Shown here: positions 48,301-58,303 of the stretch, one piece after another
How the letters are laid out: every line of letters starts with the position of its first letter
How positions within the stretch are numbered: position 1 is the first letter of the stretch
Assembly: GCA_905250025.1 (NCBI GenBank)
Contig: CAJNOJ010000054.1
Span: 186,001 to 250,000 of the forward strand
DNA: 64,000 nucleotides
From: Adineta ricciae
Taxonomy: Eukaryota; Rotifera; Eurotatoria; Adinetida; Adinetidae
Reading direction: 5' to 3'
Made by a program: the position numbers and the translations under genes
Notes under the pieces: generated by a model
Seen by the model: the letters and a program-made list of their open reading frames with translations, nothing else
What the model was told of the DNA's origin: nothing
The model's database searches: none

Positions 48301-51300
48301 ACTTCAAACAGAGGTTCAACATCTTCAATAAGTAGTGCAACAACTCAAGTATCAATTCCGTCTACGGCATCGCCAATAAAACCTTCTTGCATCCCAACGA
48401 ATAGTCCGATCTCTTCTCCAATCTGTGGAACTGTTAGCGCCAAAAGTCGTATTCCTATGCGATCGATTCCGACACTAATCATTAAAAAATCATCAGCATA
48501 ACAAATCTTCTTTTGAAAACTATGTGATACAAGTTCTTCTTTCATTTCTGTGCTTCATCGTGCCTCGACATGTGTTCCTTTATTTCTTATTAATTAGATT
48601 CTCTCATCGAATTCAATGACTGTTCAATTTTGTTTTTCTTTGTTCTTTCATTTTATTTCTTATTCTATTCTAATCGATTTGTCTGTCTCTCGAGTGTTCA
48701 CACAATTGTTACTGTTTTGATCTTTCATTATTAACTTTCTATTGAGATATTACGTAATATCGTTCTGTTTATCAGATATCGTTTGCAATGAAAATTTTCT
48801 TCTTCGTAGGTTCGTAGCGAAAAACCTATCGACGATCCTGAATGGCAAAAGTTACCGTGCGACGAAAAAGTACAACATAAAGTAAATCATACAATCGAAA
48901 GTTCGATCTTCAGTACATTTTGATTGATTTCCATTCTTCCAGCTATGGAATGCACGTTTGGCTGGTTACGAGGAGTGCGGCAAACTGTTTGCTTCGCAAG
49001 ATTCGAGCAAAAGTGGAGAATTCGAAGACTATCTAGATCTTTTACCACGATTTGCCATGGATGCGAATGAAAATGCCAAAGAAAAAGGTCTGGAAGCCCT
49101 GCTTATCTTCATTCAGGAAGCTCATGTCGCACGAACGTACGTATTTGTGCAGATGACGTTTGATTGGGAAACGCTATTCTGGTTTTCTTCCGTGTTACAG
49201 AACTGTGGGTGATATTGTTCCGACATTGGTGAGCAAATGTCTTAGTGGACGACCAAAAATTAAAGAACGAGCATTCGATATTCTTCTTATGTATATTGAA
49301 ATTGATAAAAATGCTGAGATCGAAGATGAATTAGTTAAAGGATTAGAAAACAAACAACCCAAGATCGTTCAAGCTTGTCTCGAACTTCTTCGAAAAGGAT
49401 TATCGTACGTTCTCACATCTCATTCACAAAATATTTATTGTATTTGTATTTGTATTTGTAGAGAATTCGGTTCCAAAGTTCTTCCAATTAAACCATTCCT
49501 TCCTAAAGTCATTCCACTACTCGAAGATCGAGATAAAACTGTTCGTGACGAATCGAAATTACTGCTTGTGGAGATCTACAGATGGATCGGTAAACAAACT
49601 CTGATGCCATTGATTCAAAACGTCAAACCTATTCAGGTATTCTAATTAGGAAACAGTACATATGAGTATGGAAAGCGTGTTTGTTTGTTTGCTTTGTAGA
49701 TGCAAGAACTACAAACTGAATTCGATAAACTAGATCTGAATGGTGCTGATAAGCCAAGACAGATACGTTTTCTTCGTTCACAGCAAAATGTCAAGCAAAA
49801 ACAAGAACAAGCAGTCGCAAGTGGCGGTGGTGCAGGTGCATCAGTTGCTGTTGACGAAGCTGAAACAGATGGTATAATCTTCGTTAGAACATTCCGAAAT
49901 AATTCGTTACTATCATTTATATTTAGCACAAGAAGATCTTGATCCTCTTGAAATGTTAGAAGCTGTCAACGTTCTTGACAAATTACCGAAAGAATTCTTC
50001 GAGAAAATTGTAAAAATCAATAGTTATTTAGTTTGCTCATATTATGAATTGTTTATGCCTAGGAATCGAAACAATGGAAAGATCGAAAAGAAGTGTTGGA
50101 TGATTTAGTAACATTATTGACACAGAATCCAAAATTAGCATCCGATGGAGATTACTTCGAATTAGTGAAAGCGCTTTCAAAGGTTAGAATAACGGATTCT
50201 GTAGAGTCTTTCTTCTACTTTTCGTTTGATTTATTTTATTGTAGGTTATCTCAAAAGATAGCAATATTCCTGTAGTTCTTGTTACTGCCAAATGTCTTAC
50301 AGCATTAGCCAAAGGTTTACGAAAAGGATTCAAAAATTATGCTATTGCTGTAAATATGATCGTGTTAGTTTTGTGAAACAAAAACGTTTGTTCTTGTTTC
50401 AATTTAGGTCTTAGAAGTATGTCTTGACCGATTTCGAGAAAAGAAGACAAATGTTATCGAAGCACTGCGTGAAACATGTGATGCTGCGTATCCTGGCGTA
50501 AGTTTTCTTTTGTTGTTGAAAAAGAACACACTAACTGACGACTTTTAGACTAACCTCGAGCAAATGGCTGAGACTGTAATTGTTACATTGGCTCACAAAA
50601 CTCCCATTGTTCGACAATGTACTCAACAGTTTCTCACCAAATGTTTTGCTATGGCTACACAAACAACACTTCCCAAAAAAGTTCTCAAAATCTATCTTCC
50701 ACCTTTGATCAAGGTACATATTGACACTTGATAAGGACTAAAAGTAACCAATTTTTGGTTCTGTAGAACACGGGTGAAGCTGATCCCAGTGTTCGTGACA
50801 GTGCATTCGAGAGTCTTGGAATGCTGTGGAAATGTCTTGGTGAAAAACATATTCTTCCACACGTAACTGATTTAGATGATCTGAAACTTACTAAGGTAAC
50901 ATTTCTAATTGAAATAAAGATAATATTTTTCGAATCGTCATTGGCTTTAGATTAAAGAATATGCCGAAAAAGCAGTTCTGTTAAATGCACGTGGCGAACC
51001 ACGACCGCCACCATCTGTTGCTCCACCCCCGCCAGCAGTGGTGAAAACAATTAAAGGTGGTGGTGCTGTTGTGGTGAAGCCGGAAGTGATAGTTGCCGAC
51101 AAAGATGATAATGACGACGAAGACGTGCCAGCAACATCATCATCTCCACCAAAGGGAAGTGCTGCAGCGGCAAAGAAGAAACCAGTTGCAGGTGGTAAAG
51201 GCGGTGCAGTCGCCACTGAAACAGCAGACGACAAAAAGAAAGATGCGAAAGGAAAAGTAAGCGCTCGCGAGCAATTTTTGTCATTTATGTTGTTTCTCTT

Positions 51301-53659
51301 TCGCTGCGTAGCCTGCTGCTGCTGGCAAAACACCACCAGGTAATGCTGCTCCAACAACAGTTAAAGGCGGTCGACCAGTTCCAGGAAAAGGTCGTCCAGC
51401 CACAGCTCCATCGCCACCCAAACAGCCCATGGAGACTGATTCAGATTTAGCATCAGCCATGCAAGACGAAGATGAACAGCAACGTCCTGCAACTGCACAG
51501 CGTATTCAATCGAAAATCGAAAAAAAAACAGGTCAATTTCAATTGGCTCTTAACGACGATAACATGGACGCTCTTCGTTTACCTGATCTCGTTTCAAGCG
51601 AATTACCTCACGATTTCGATCTTCCAGATTTACCACCGCGAACGTACGTAGTTTGAGTATTGATGTATTTGAAAGACTAAACTTGATCAATCACTTCTTC
51701 AGTGTACCAACAACATCGATTCCAGTTTCATTTTTGGCTGCTTCTTCTGATTGTCGTCAATCAATTGATCTTGTCATTGCGCTTATCGCTGATCATGAAG
51801 TTAACAATAGTTTATCATCCTTAGCACAAATTGATGAAGTTCTCAACGATGCAGCTAAATGTGTCTATCTCGAGCAGCACGTTGATAAACTTCTTCGTAT
51901 GCTGTCAATGAAATTACGTATTGCCCAACAAAATCACTTATACGATTCTTCATTACCAGCTGACAGTGTCGAACGATTATTTCGCGGAATACTATCCGTT
52001 TTACTCGATCTTTTCTCGCGTTCTCATCTCGCTAAGATTGCAACACGCGATACACTCAAAGAATTGCTTAATGTTCTCTTACCGTTTGTTGTTGTAACTA
52101 TTACGCCACCAACAACAAACAGTGTAAATCATCATCATACAGCACCGCGAGTTGATGCCTCGTCAAATGAAGATTTCATTCGTATTGTTAACGTGATTGT
52201 GTTGAAAATTTTACAGCACGCACATATGACAAATGTTTTAACAGCTTTGATTCGACTTTTAACGGAATGCTGTCTGCAAAATGATTTTTCAATCAATGAT
52301 CCATTTGTTAAACTTGTTCTCAAAGTAAGTTCGATCATTTGTCAGCAAAACCCAGCATATTTTCGTCCTTTGCTTAGTGTCACTATCGTCTGGTTCGAAT
52401 GTTTCCATTGTCACTTAAAAACAATCCTTCAGAGATCGATTCGACACAAATTCTAATTGAAATCTCTTCATTTCTCAAACAACTTCCATCTCGTCGTTGG
52501 CAAGCATCGCCAACCAACGATTTTCCTCTTCGAATAATCAAAACATATCTCCAGCAATTAGTCGACGAACGCCAACGTTCAATTCTCGACGATCTCTCGC
52601 GTATCCCAGCTGACCATCAGCCAATCTCTGATGAAATGCGTCACTACATTCATCGTAAATTAAAAGCTCTGACTGTTTCATCATCGGTAACAAATAGCGA
52701 ACAAGTGACTCAACAACATCAGACAGCATTGAAAACCATTTTCCAAAAATTTGCTCGTCGAGATCAAGTGAAGATGGGTTTAGAAGAATTATACGATTTT
52801 AAATCACGTTTTCCTAATGTGGACATCAATCCATTCTTAGCGACAACTGCGGATGCTTTTCAGAAATTTATTCACGAAGGTTTAGCACGTGTACACAATC
52901 AACGCACTGCTGCTGCAGCATCGACAATGGCGTCAACAAACGCCAGTGTATCATCACCGGCATCGACTATTCTTCGAGATAAAACGCAAACGCTTACATC
53001 AGTACCAAATCAAGCATCGCCAAATTCGTTCTATTCACAATACGCTCAAATTCATGAAGAAAAACTACGCGCATTGAAAGAACAATTTGTTTGGATTGAT
53101 ACATTGCCAACACCGACAAATATCGAACAACAAAAACCGGTTTCAGATGAAGACTTCGTTGCTATTTATAATAAACGTATGACGGCGATTAAAGAGAAAT
53201 TTCACGATCAACTGGGTAATACATTTGCGTCATCATCGACACCTATTGATCCTCAAGTTTATTCACAACATCTAACACAAATGCGTCAACAATGTGGTCT
53301 GGCGGCCACACCAATTTCAACCGGACAAGTATGTACTATACCCTTGATTATCATTGTGCTAATTTTTATTCTCATTTAGGATGCATTTGATGTTGAAGTA
53401 TGTCGTTTATCTTTCACTTCATTGCATCTTTATTTTCAAATTCATTTAGGTTGAATCTCGTTTGAATAATGGCGGCACAAATGCTAATAATACCACTGGT
53501 ATTAACGCTCGATTAGCAGCATTACGAACAAATAAAACTGCTGAACCAGCAGTTGATCCACCTCCTTCATTATCAACGCCAGTCGATGCTTCAGCTCAAC
53601 GTACACGAGAACTACTTCGACAACGACTTGAACGGGTTAAACAAGGCATTGTTGAATAA
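45333..53659 (+). CDS. CKAP5: XMAP215/CKAP5-type microtubule polymerase with duplicated TOG1-TOG2 cassette
   Basis: Long form: exons 45333-45404, 45463-45656, 45718-45921, 45973-46147, 46211-46382, 46441-46523, 46581-46700, 46766-46870, 46933-47022, 47079-47243, 47297-47425, 47480-47809, then 48810-48881, 48943-49136, 49201-49404, 49462-49636, 49700-49871, 49927-50009, 50063-50182, 50245-50349, 50408-50497, 50549-50713, 50767-50895, 50951-51256, 51312-51643, 51703-52324, 52378-53328, 53380-53397 (18 nt), 53450-53659; 1928 residues. TOG1 begins EWQKLPCDEKVQHKAWKAR, TOG2 begins DLDPFEMMEPVN; the same pair recurs at about 614-1116 with identical exon lengths. Lys/Pro/Ala linkers follow each pair. 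From about 1330 the C-terminal domain matches the family (VLKCHYRLVRMFPLSL). TOG domains bind tubulin dimers and speed plus-end growth. I see four TOGs, not the usual five. An alternative last exon at 47989 gives a short form. Confidence 0.9.
47989..48501 (+). CDS. Alternative last exon of the XMAP215 gene (Ser/Thr-rich basic tail with SxIP motif)
   Basis: A 171-codon open frame preceded by a polypyrimidine tract and attgcag acceptor, in phase 0 with the exon ending at 47809 (RPPK). Using it gives a 783-residue two-TOG protein with a 170-residue tail that is Ser/Thr/Pro-rich and basic. The tail contains SAKSRIPMRSIP near its end (SRIP at 48445-48456), which fits the SxIP motif, flanked by basic residues, that EB proteins bind at growing microtubule ends. 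The long form skips this exon, joining 47809 to 48810 in the same phase. The frame is open throughout, with T/S/P bias unlike intron sequence. Transcript evidence is needed; reading through into an ordinary intron would be the alternative. Confidence 0.65.
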   Translation, partial: ASVPFTSTVSHTIPSRAKLSLTSSLSPQFSTSTNAKVDFSKTRPITAPTSSIKQSLNKTQSFTQRPNALLATQSISSTVPIASTIRRSSLTPTSSPLSCLQRESTSNRGSTSSISSATTQVSIPSTASPIKPSCIPTNSPISSPICGTVSAKSRIPMRSIPTLIIKKSSA

Positions 53660-54340
53660 TTCTTCTTGTATATACACGATTAAACATTCTCTTCTATTCT
53701 ATTTTTACATAATACAACAATTCTTAGACTTCCAACAAAGCAACACACACGACATGTTCACCTACAAAACAAACATGATCTCATTTTGTTCATTTCTGTT
53801 CGATATTATTAACTAATATTCACTTGTGTTTGTCTTATGAGGAATATTTTCTTCTTCTTTTTATTCTCATCTTCTCCACTTAGCAATAAATTCTTGGGAG
53901 AACTTGTGTGCTTCGTATATATGTATACATATATAAAAGAAACTCTTGTATTCAACTGTGATCAACTGGAAAAAAAACACATGTCATAAGCAGAGTCTCG
54001 TCTGCATGGGTGATACTCATTTTAAAAGCGTAGAACTTTCGCTGAAATGCACGTGAACTTGAAGTACATAATGATTTGCAATTAACAATTCGTTATGGTT
54101 ATGTAAAGACATTGACAAGAATAAAAATATCTGTCGATCAAAGTGTACAACGATTTCATTCTATTAGTGTTTCGATGTTATCGAATAATAAACTGTTTAC
54201 GCATCGTTCGATTCAGAAATGTGAGCGTAAAGAATTTTGTTGGATATTTATAGTTTTAAAAAGGTATAGGAGAGTTTAAATGCAGTTATAGAAAAGAAAA
54301 AAGATTGGTTTAACATCCTATTTTAGGAAATAAATCATAT
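53660..54340. other. Convergent intergenic region
   Basis: 3' flanks of the XMAP215 gene (plus) and the GPCR gene (minus). A 67-codon plus frame at 54076-54279 is not supported by context. Confidence 0.45.
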
Positions 54341-55288
54341 TTATGTTCGTGCTGTTTGCCTTATGGGTTCAACTGCATTTCTATTTGTGAATTTCTGCAC
54401 TATAATTGTTTTCACTGGCGTTGTAAAATAGTACAGCATGACTAAAATTATTACGAGAGATAGATCAACACAAATATATGCAATACGAAAATGGTATTTC
54501 GGTGGTGTTGTGAAAAACGATATAAACATGAATAGAGCATATGGTACACCGAGAATGATTAATGTATTGGAAAGAATTAATGTTCGTTGAATAAGTCTCA
54601 ATTCCCGTCGCGCATGAAATAAAGTATTTGCCGGTATTGCACGAATACTAATCTTATGAACATATCGAGTTAATTTCATATAAAGAAAAAGAACAACAAA
54701 ATTCGGAATAAAATAAATAGTTGTTCCAACATAAACCATTGGGACAGATAGACTAAGAGGAATTTGACATATTTGATTATCAATATTGTACGTGCAGTGA
54801 CCAGTTAAAAACACTGGTAAAACATACAATGAACAGAATATCCATTGAATAAGAATAAGAACGAGTTGAAATTTTGCTGATAACCACAAAATTCGAGTTG
54901 GATAAACAACTGATATATATCGATAGATAGCTATTAACAAATACGAATAGTTTTGCGCACAATCAGCGACATATCCACAAAATCCCATCGCAAAACAAAA
55001 TGTGAGACTAAACATATTTAATTGTAGATCTTTTTGAAAAGTAAAAAGTGCCATGTTTAGTAAAACACAAGCTAAGAATACTTCAGCTGCACATATATTA
55101 CATGTTAAAAGCATTTGAATTGACCAACACGTTCGATTTGTAATACAAATAATTAGAAATAATATACCTAATAGAATTGTTAAACTCGTGCAAATAATCA
55201 TAATAATATCGAATGGAATAAACCAAAGTTCTGCTTGAATTATTGTTAAATTGTTTGTTAAGTTCGAGATTAGCTTTGAACGAGACAT
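54341..55288 (-). CDS. Rhodopsin-like GPCR, orphan chemoreceptor type
   Basis: Single exon, 315 residues, seven hydrophobic spans: about 24-48, 58-82, 95-120, 135-158, 182-207, 235-260 and 268-292. N-terminal sequons NLT and NNLT. A Cys before span 3 (TFCFAMGFCG) can pair with the loop-2 Cys (CTYNIDNQIC). Motifs are divergent: the end of span 3 reads AIYRYISVVYP in place of D/ERY, and span 7 reads YYFTTPVKT instead of NPxxY. Intronless receptors of this kind form large expanded families in rotifers and other invertebrates and are usually taken as chemosensory or peptide receptors. The ligand is unknown, and coupling may be altered given the motif changes. Confidence 0.85.
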   Translation of the reverse strand: MSRSKLISNLTNNLTIIQAELWFIPFDIIMIICTSLTILLGILFLIICITNRTCWSIQMLLTCNICAAEVFLACVLLNMALFTFQKDLQLNMFSLTFCFAMGFCGYVADCAQNYSYLLIAIYRYISVVYPTRILWLSAKFQLVLILIQWIFCSLYVLPVFLTGHCTYNIDNQICQIPLSLSVPMVYVGTTIYFIPNFVVLFLYMKLTRYVHKISIRAIPANTLFHARRELRLIQRTLILSNTLIILGVPYALFMFISFFTTPPKYHFRIAYICVDLSLVIILVMLYYFTTPVKTIIVQKFTNRNAVEPIRQTART

Positions 55289-56732
55289 AACTTACTAATT
55301 AATTAATATATACAAATGAGATCTTTTATGTAAGTTTCACTTGAATCCGTAAAAAAGCGTCGTAATCTGCTTCTGATATTATTCCTAATGAGAGAATGAT
55401 AATAATCTGTGTGCCAGCTGAGAAGTATTTTCTCGTCACAAATATATCAGATGGCATTCACTTGAAAAAAAAAGAAAGACGGATAATTTCAATGTCAAAA
55501 ACATATAAATCATTTGCTTTCGTTGACTGCAGTGGTGATGAAGCTTCACAGACGCATTACATACGAATGTTAATCTTCTTAGTCCTTTTCCTTCATGTCT
55601 CATCCTGTTCAATCCGATACCATCGATATCATTCAACTTTTTCTCTTTAATTTTCATCTGACATAAAGTTGCTCTTCTACCATTTCTCTGAAATTACGCC
55701 ACTTGAACATCTTTCAACTGAACATCATCATGGAGCACAATTAATGAGCAGATGATATTAATAAAGAAAGGGAGAAATGTTGAAAAAGACTTCAGTTGTC
55801 CAACTTGATATAGAAATGCATCTTTCTTTAGAGCTCTTAGAAAAAAGGGCGGAAATTTGCAAGAGTTTGACTATCTCTCATAGGCGGAAGGTCAGAATGG
55901 TATCTTTAGAGGAAAATTAGAAAGGAACTTACTTTGACATTTACCATTGAACATTCAAAAACGAGTAAGTCAAACTTTTCCAATATTGAGGTCGAGTGTG
56001 AATTCGAGATAGAAAAAAAAAGCACTGTCTGTCTCGGGAAATGTTGTTTAATCAAATTCCTGTCGAACTAAAAATAAACTAGAATTCAAGGAGAGTAATT
56101 ATTGGATACCTCTGTCCTGTGATTCACCCGGAAAGTTACATGGAACCACTATTTTGTCAATGCGGATACAATCCGAGCTGTTCGTAACGAACTATCATTA
56201 TTAAACTAATATTACCTCTCCCTCAACCGTGTAATGTTTCATAGACGATAGTTTATTAATATCTTACCGTGTTGATTTTTTGTGGTACTCATGCGCATGA
56301 AACCTGGGCGTTTTAATGGTGATTTGAAATCAGTTGAGAGGGAAACATTCGACTAGTTCGTCGAAAATTTCATTGTTCAATAAATATCACTGAGAATATG
56401 AATAATTTTTTTGTCAATTTGATCTTTGAGATGATTTAAATTTCAATATAGTATGTGAATGATTTTCCATTGATAGTAATACTCAAGCGAACGAAAACGC
56501 AGTGTGAATCTGTTTGTCTCGTCAGAACAAATGTCAGTATATGTTTTCGATCAATCTTTGATTGATACTACTCGTATAGTAATCAAACAAAACTGCGTAA
56601 TGTTGATTAAAATAAGTTACCTGTAATATTTTTTGTATCATACATTACTGATAATATTCACTTATTCATCTTTCTACTATTTCACCTTTTATTTTCTAAT
56701 TTCGATATTTTATTTTTCAGAGTCAAACAGTA
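55289..56732. other. Intergenic, 1.4 kb
   Basis: Upstream of the GPCR gene and bounded by a mariner relic. AT-rich, no supported feature. Confidence 0.45.
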
Positions 56733-57304
56733 CTTAAGGCATACCAAAAGATCTGAGCACGGTGTTTAAAAAATGGTACTCCTCATGCTCATCGAGATGT
56801 TGTCGATTATTTAACAGAGGAAGGTATCGAAATCATTCCACATCCGCCATATTCACCAGATCTTGCACCGTGTGACTTTTGGCTAAATGATTATACCAAG
56901 AACAAGTTGACGGATCACACGAACGAAGAATCGCTGGCTCAAGAGGTTTCCACCGTCATGAGAAATATTCCTATGAACGAGTTCAAGAAGACTTTTGATA
57001 AACTGTTAGAAAGGATGGAATTCTGTATAGAAAATAACGGTGACTATTTTGAGCATCGGATAAAATAAATTTACAAATCTTTTTCTTTTTCACATTCTAG
57101 CTTTATGTTGCCAGTATCTTTTCTTAGCTATAACTACTATAGAACTAACCTAGCGGAGTGTTAGAAGTAAATCCAAGATGGAGTTACTCTGTTGATTATT
57201 GAAGTCGAGAACTTATTCTATACTTTGCCTTAAGAAAACCATTCAATATTTACGACTTTAAAAAATTTTAAACATCGGACTCAGAACTTTTGGTATACCC
57301 TAAG
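56733..57304 (+). mobile_element. Internally deleted mariner transposon
   Basis: Ends are 36-bp inverted repeats beginning CTTAAGGCATACCAAAAG (left) and, on the other strand, CTTAGGGTATACCAAAAG (right), six mismatches, bordered by TA duplications at 56731-56732 and 57305-57306. Inside, a plus frame from about 56772 to the stop at 57066 encodes the last 98 residues of a mariner transposase: EGIEIIPHPPYSPDLAPCDFW, with the third catalytic Asp, and a C terminus of family type. The DNA-binding domain and the first two catalytic residues are gone; the deletion joins just inside the left repeat. Full elements are about 1.3 kb, so roughly 0.7 kb is missing. The remaining frame is open, so loss may be fairly recent. 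Not autonomous. Confidence 0.9.
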
Positions 57305-57472
57305 TAAATTCAAATAAAAATTCATTTGTTTATCTATCAAAACATTTTCTTCGTGTTTATATTGTAAAAATGCATTTCATCAAATCCGGAATACAAATAT
57401 TTACAATAAAAAACGACTGCTCGAATAAAAATAATAGAAAATCATGGAAAGTTAATAAAAAATTGACACTTT

Positions 57473-57679
57473 TTAACTGGTAGCGTGTTTGACTTTATGA
57501 CATTCGGATTTACAAGCATGTTCATCTGCTTTCGTCGCAGCTTTGCCAGCTTCCAATGCGGCATCAACACGATCACTTGGTGCTTCTCGTGGGTCATTAG
57601 CTTTTTCTACTTTGTCTGCAGCTTTCTTGCCTTGAATACTTTCTTTGACTGATTCAACACCAGCTTTGATAGCGTCCAT
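57473..57679 (-). CDS. Small hydrophilic Grg1-like stress protein
   Basis: 68 residues, start MDAIKAGVESVKESIQG, then charged Ala/Lys/Asp sequence with APSDRVDAALEAG and an end HACKSECHKVKHATS. Length and motif order (MDxIK, V.E..QG, D..AP..R..AA, H..K.E.HK..H) resemble the fungal glucose-repressible Grg1 family of small stress-induced proteins; this is from memory and needs a profile search. No signal peptide; likely cytosolic and disordered or helical. A probable 56-bp leader intron (57737-57682) ends at the base before the AAATGG start, and a TATATAAA lies at 57816-57823. The two Cys are not expected in Grg1 and recur in the neighbour at 58118. It could be a rotifer-specific desiccation or LEA-like protein. 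Confidence 0.6.
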   Translation of the reverse strand: MDAIKAGVESVKESIQGKKAADKVEKANDPREAPSDRVDAALEAGKAATKADEHACKSECHKVKHATS

Positions 57680-57815
57680 TTCTATTTTCAAACAAAACTA
57701 TATTTTAAAAAAGAAACGAATATTTTTTCATACGCACTTTTGTTTTGCGAAGATGAGACTTAGTAATTTGTGTGAGGAAAACGAATATAATAATTTTGTT
57801 GAAATTGTCGACTCC

Positions 57816-57823
57816 TTTATATA
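57816..57823 (-). promoter_or_regulatory. TATA box of the Grg1-like gene
   Basis: TATATAAA on the minus strand, upstream of the putative leader exon of the gene ending at 57473. Confidence 0.5.
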
Positions 57824-58117
57824 GTGGTCGGGAGGGGAAAAATAATATCTCTTTTCTCGTTGCTATTCTGTCACCTCCTCGTTCTCGATGATACTCGAAC
57901 GTTATTAGTATGCACTGATTTTAAGTAAAATCGAGGTTAAAGACTACGACTCGAACGATTGCTCGTGCTTTTACGTAGCACGTTTCTTGCAATGTGATCG
58001 ATACATTCGCATTAACACAAAGGTGTATGATGATTGTTTTTAATGTTTATTTAAAAATATTTTTTTCTTTTGCCGGAATAAATATAATTAGAAAAAAGAT
58101 AGCGCATTGATTTGGTA

Positions 58118-58303
58118 TCAATGTTTCTTATCCAATGGTAAGCATTGATCTTTACACGCATGATCGTTCCCTGCCGATTCAGCTTTGGATGAATCTGAAG
58201 TTGAATCCATTGGTGTTTTAGCTGGACGAGCATCTTTGTCTAATTTGCCATCTAGCTTTCCTCCATCAGCATCTTGTAGTACATTGCCTTTATTTACGTC
58301 CAT
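58118..58303 (-). CDS. Small hydrophilic protein, tandem neighbour of the Grg1-like gene
   Basis: 61 residues, MDVNKGNVLQDADGG start, Asp/Lys/Ser/Ala-rich and without any hydrophobic segment, ending DHACKDQCLPLDKKH. The ending matches the spacing HACKxxC..x..KH of the gene at 57473-57679, and both start MD, so the two are probably diverged tandem copies or share a C-terminal module. Composition is that of an intrinsically disordered protein such as LEA-like protectants, but no LEA repeat is present. Low support as a coding gene on its own; the shared ending raises it. Confidence 0.5.
   Translation of the reverse strand: MDVNKGNVLQDADGGKLDGKLDKDARPAKTPMDSTSDSSKAESAGNDHACKDQCLPLDKKH

Noticed and set aside
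48782-53659. Second TOG cassette as an independent gene
   Set aside because: Its first exon has an acceptor but no ATG, its phase matches the exon ending at 47809, and no start-containing upstream exon was found; one long gene is simpler.
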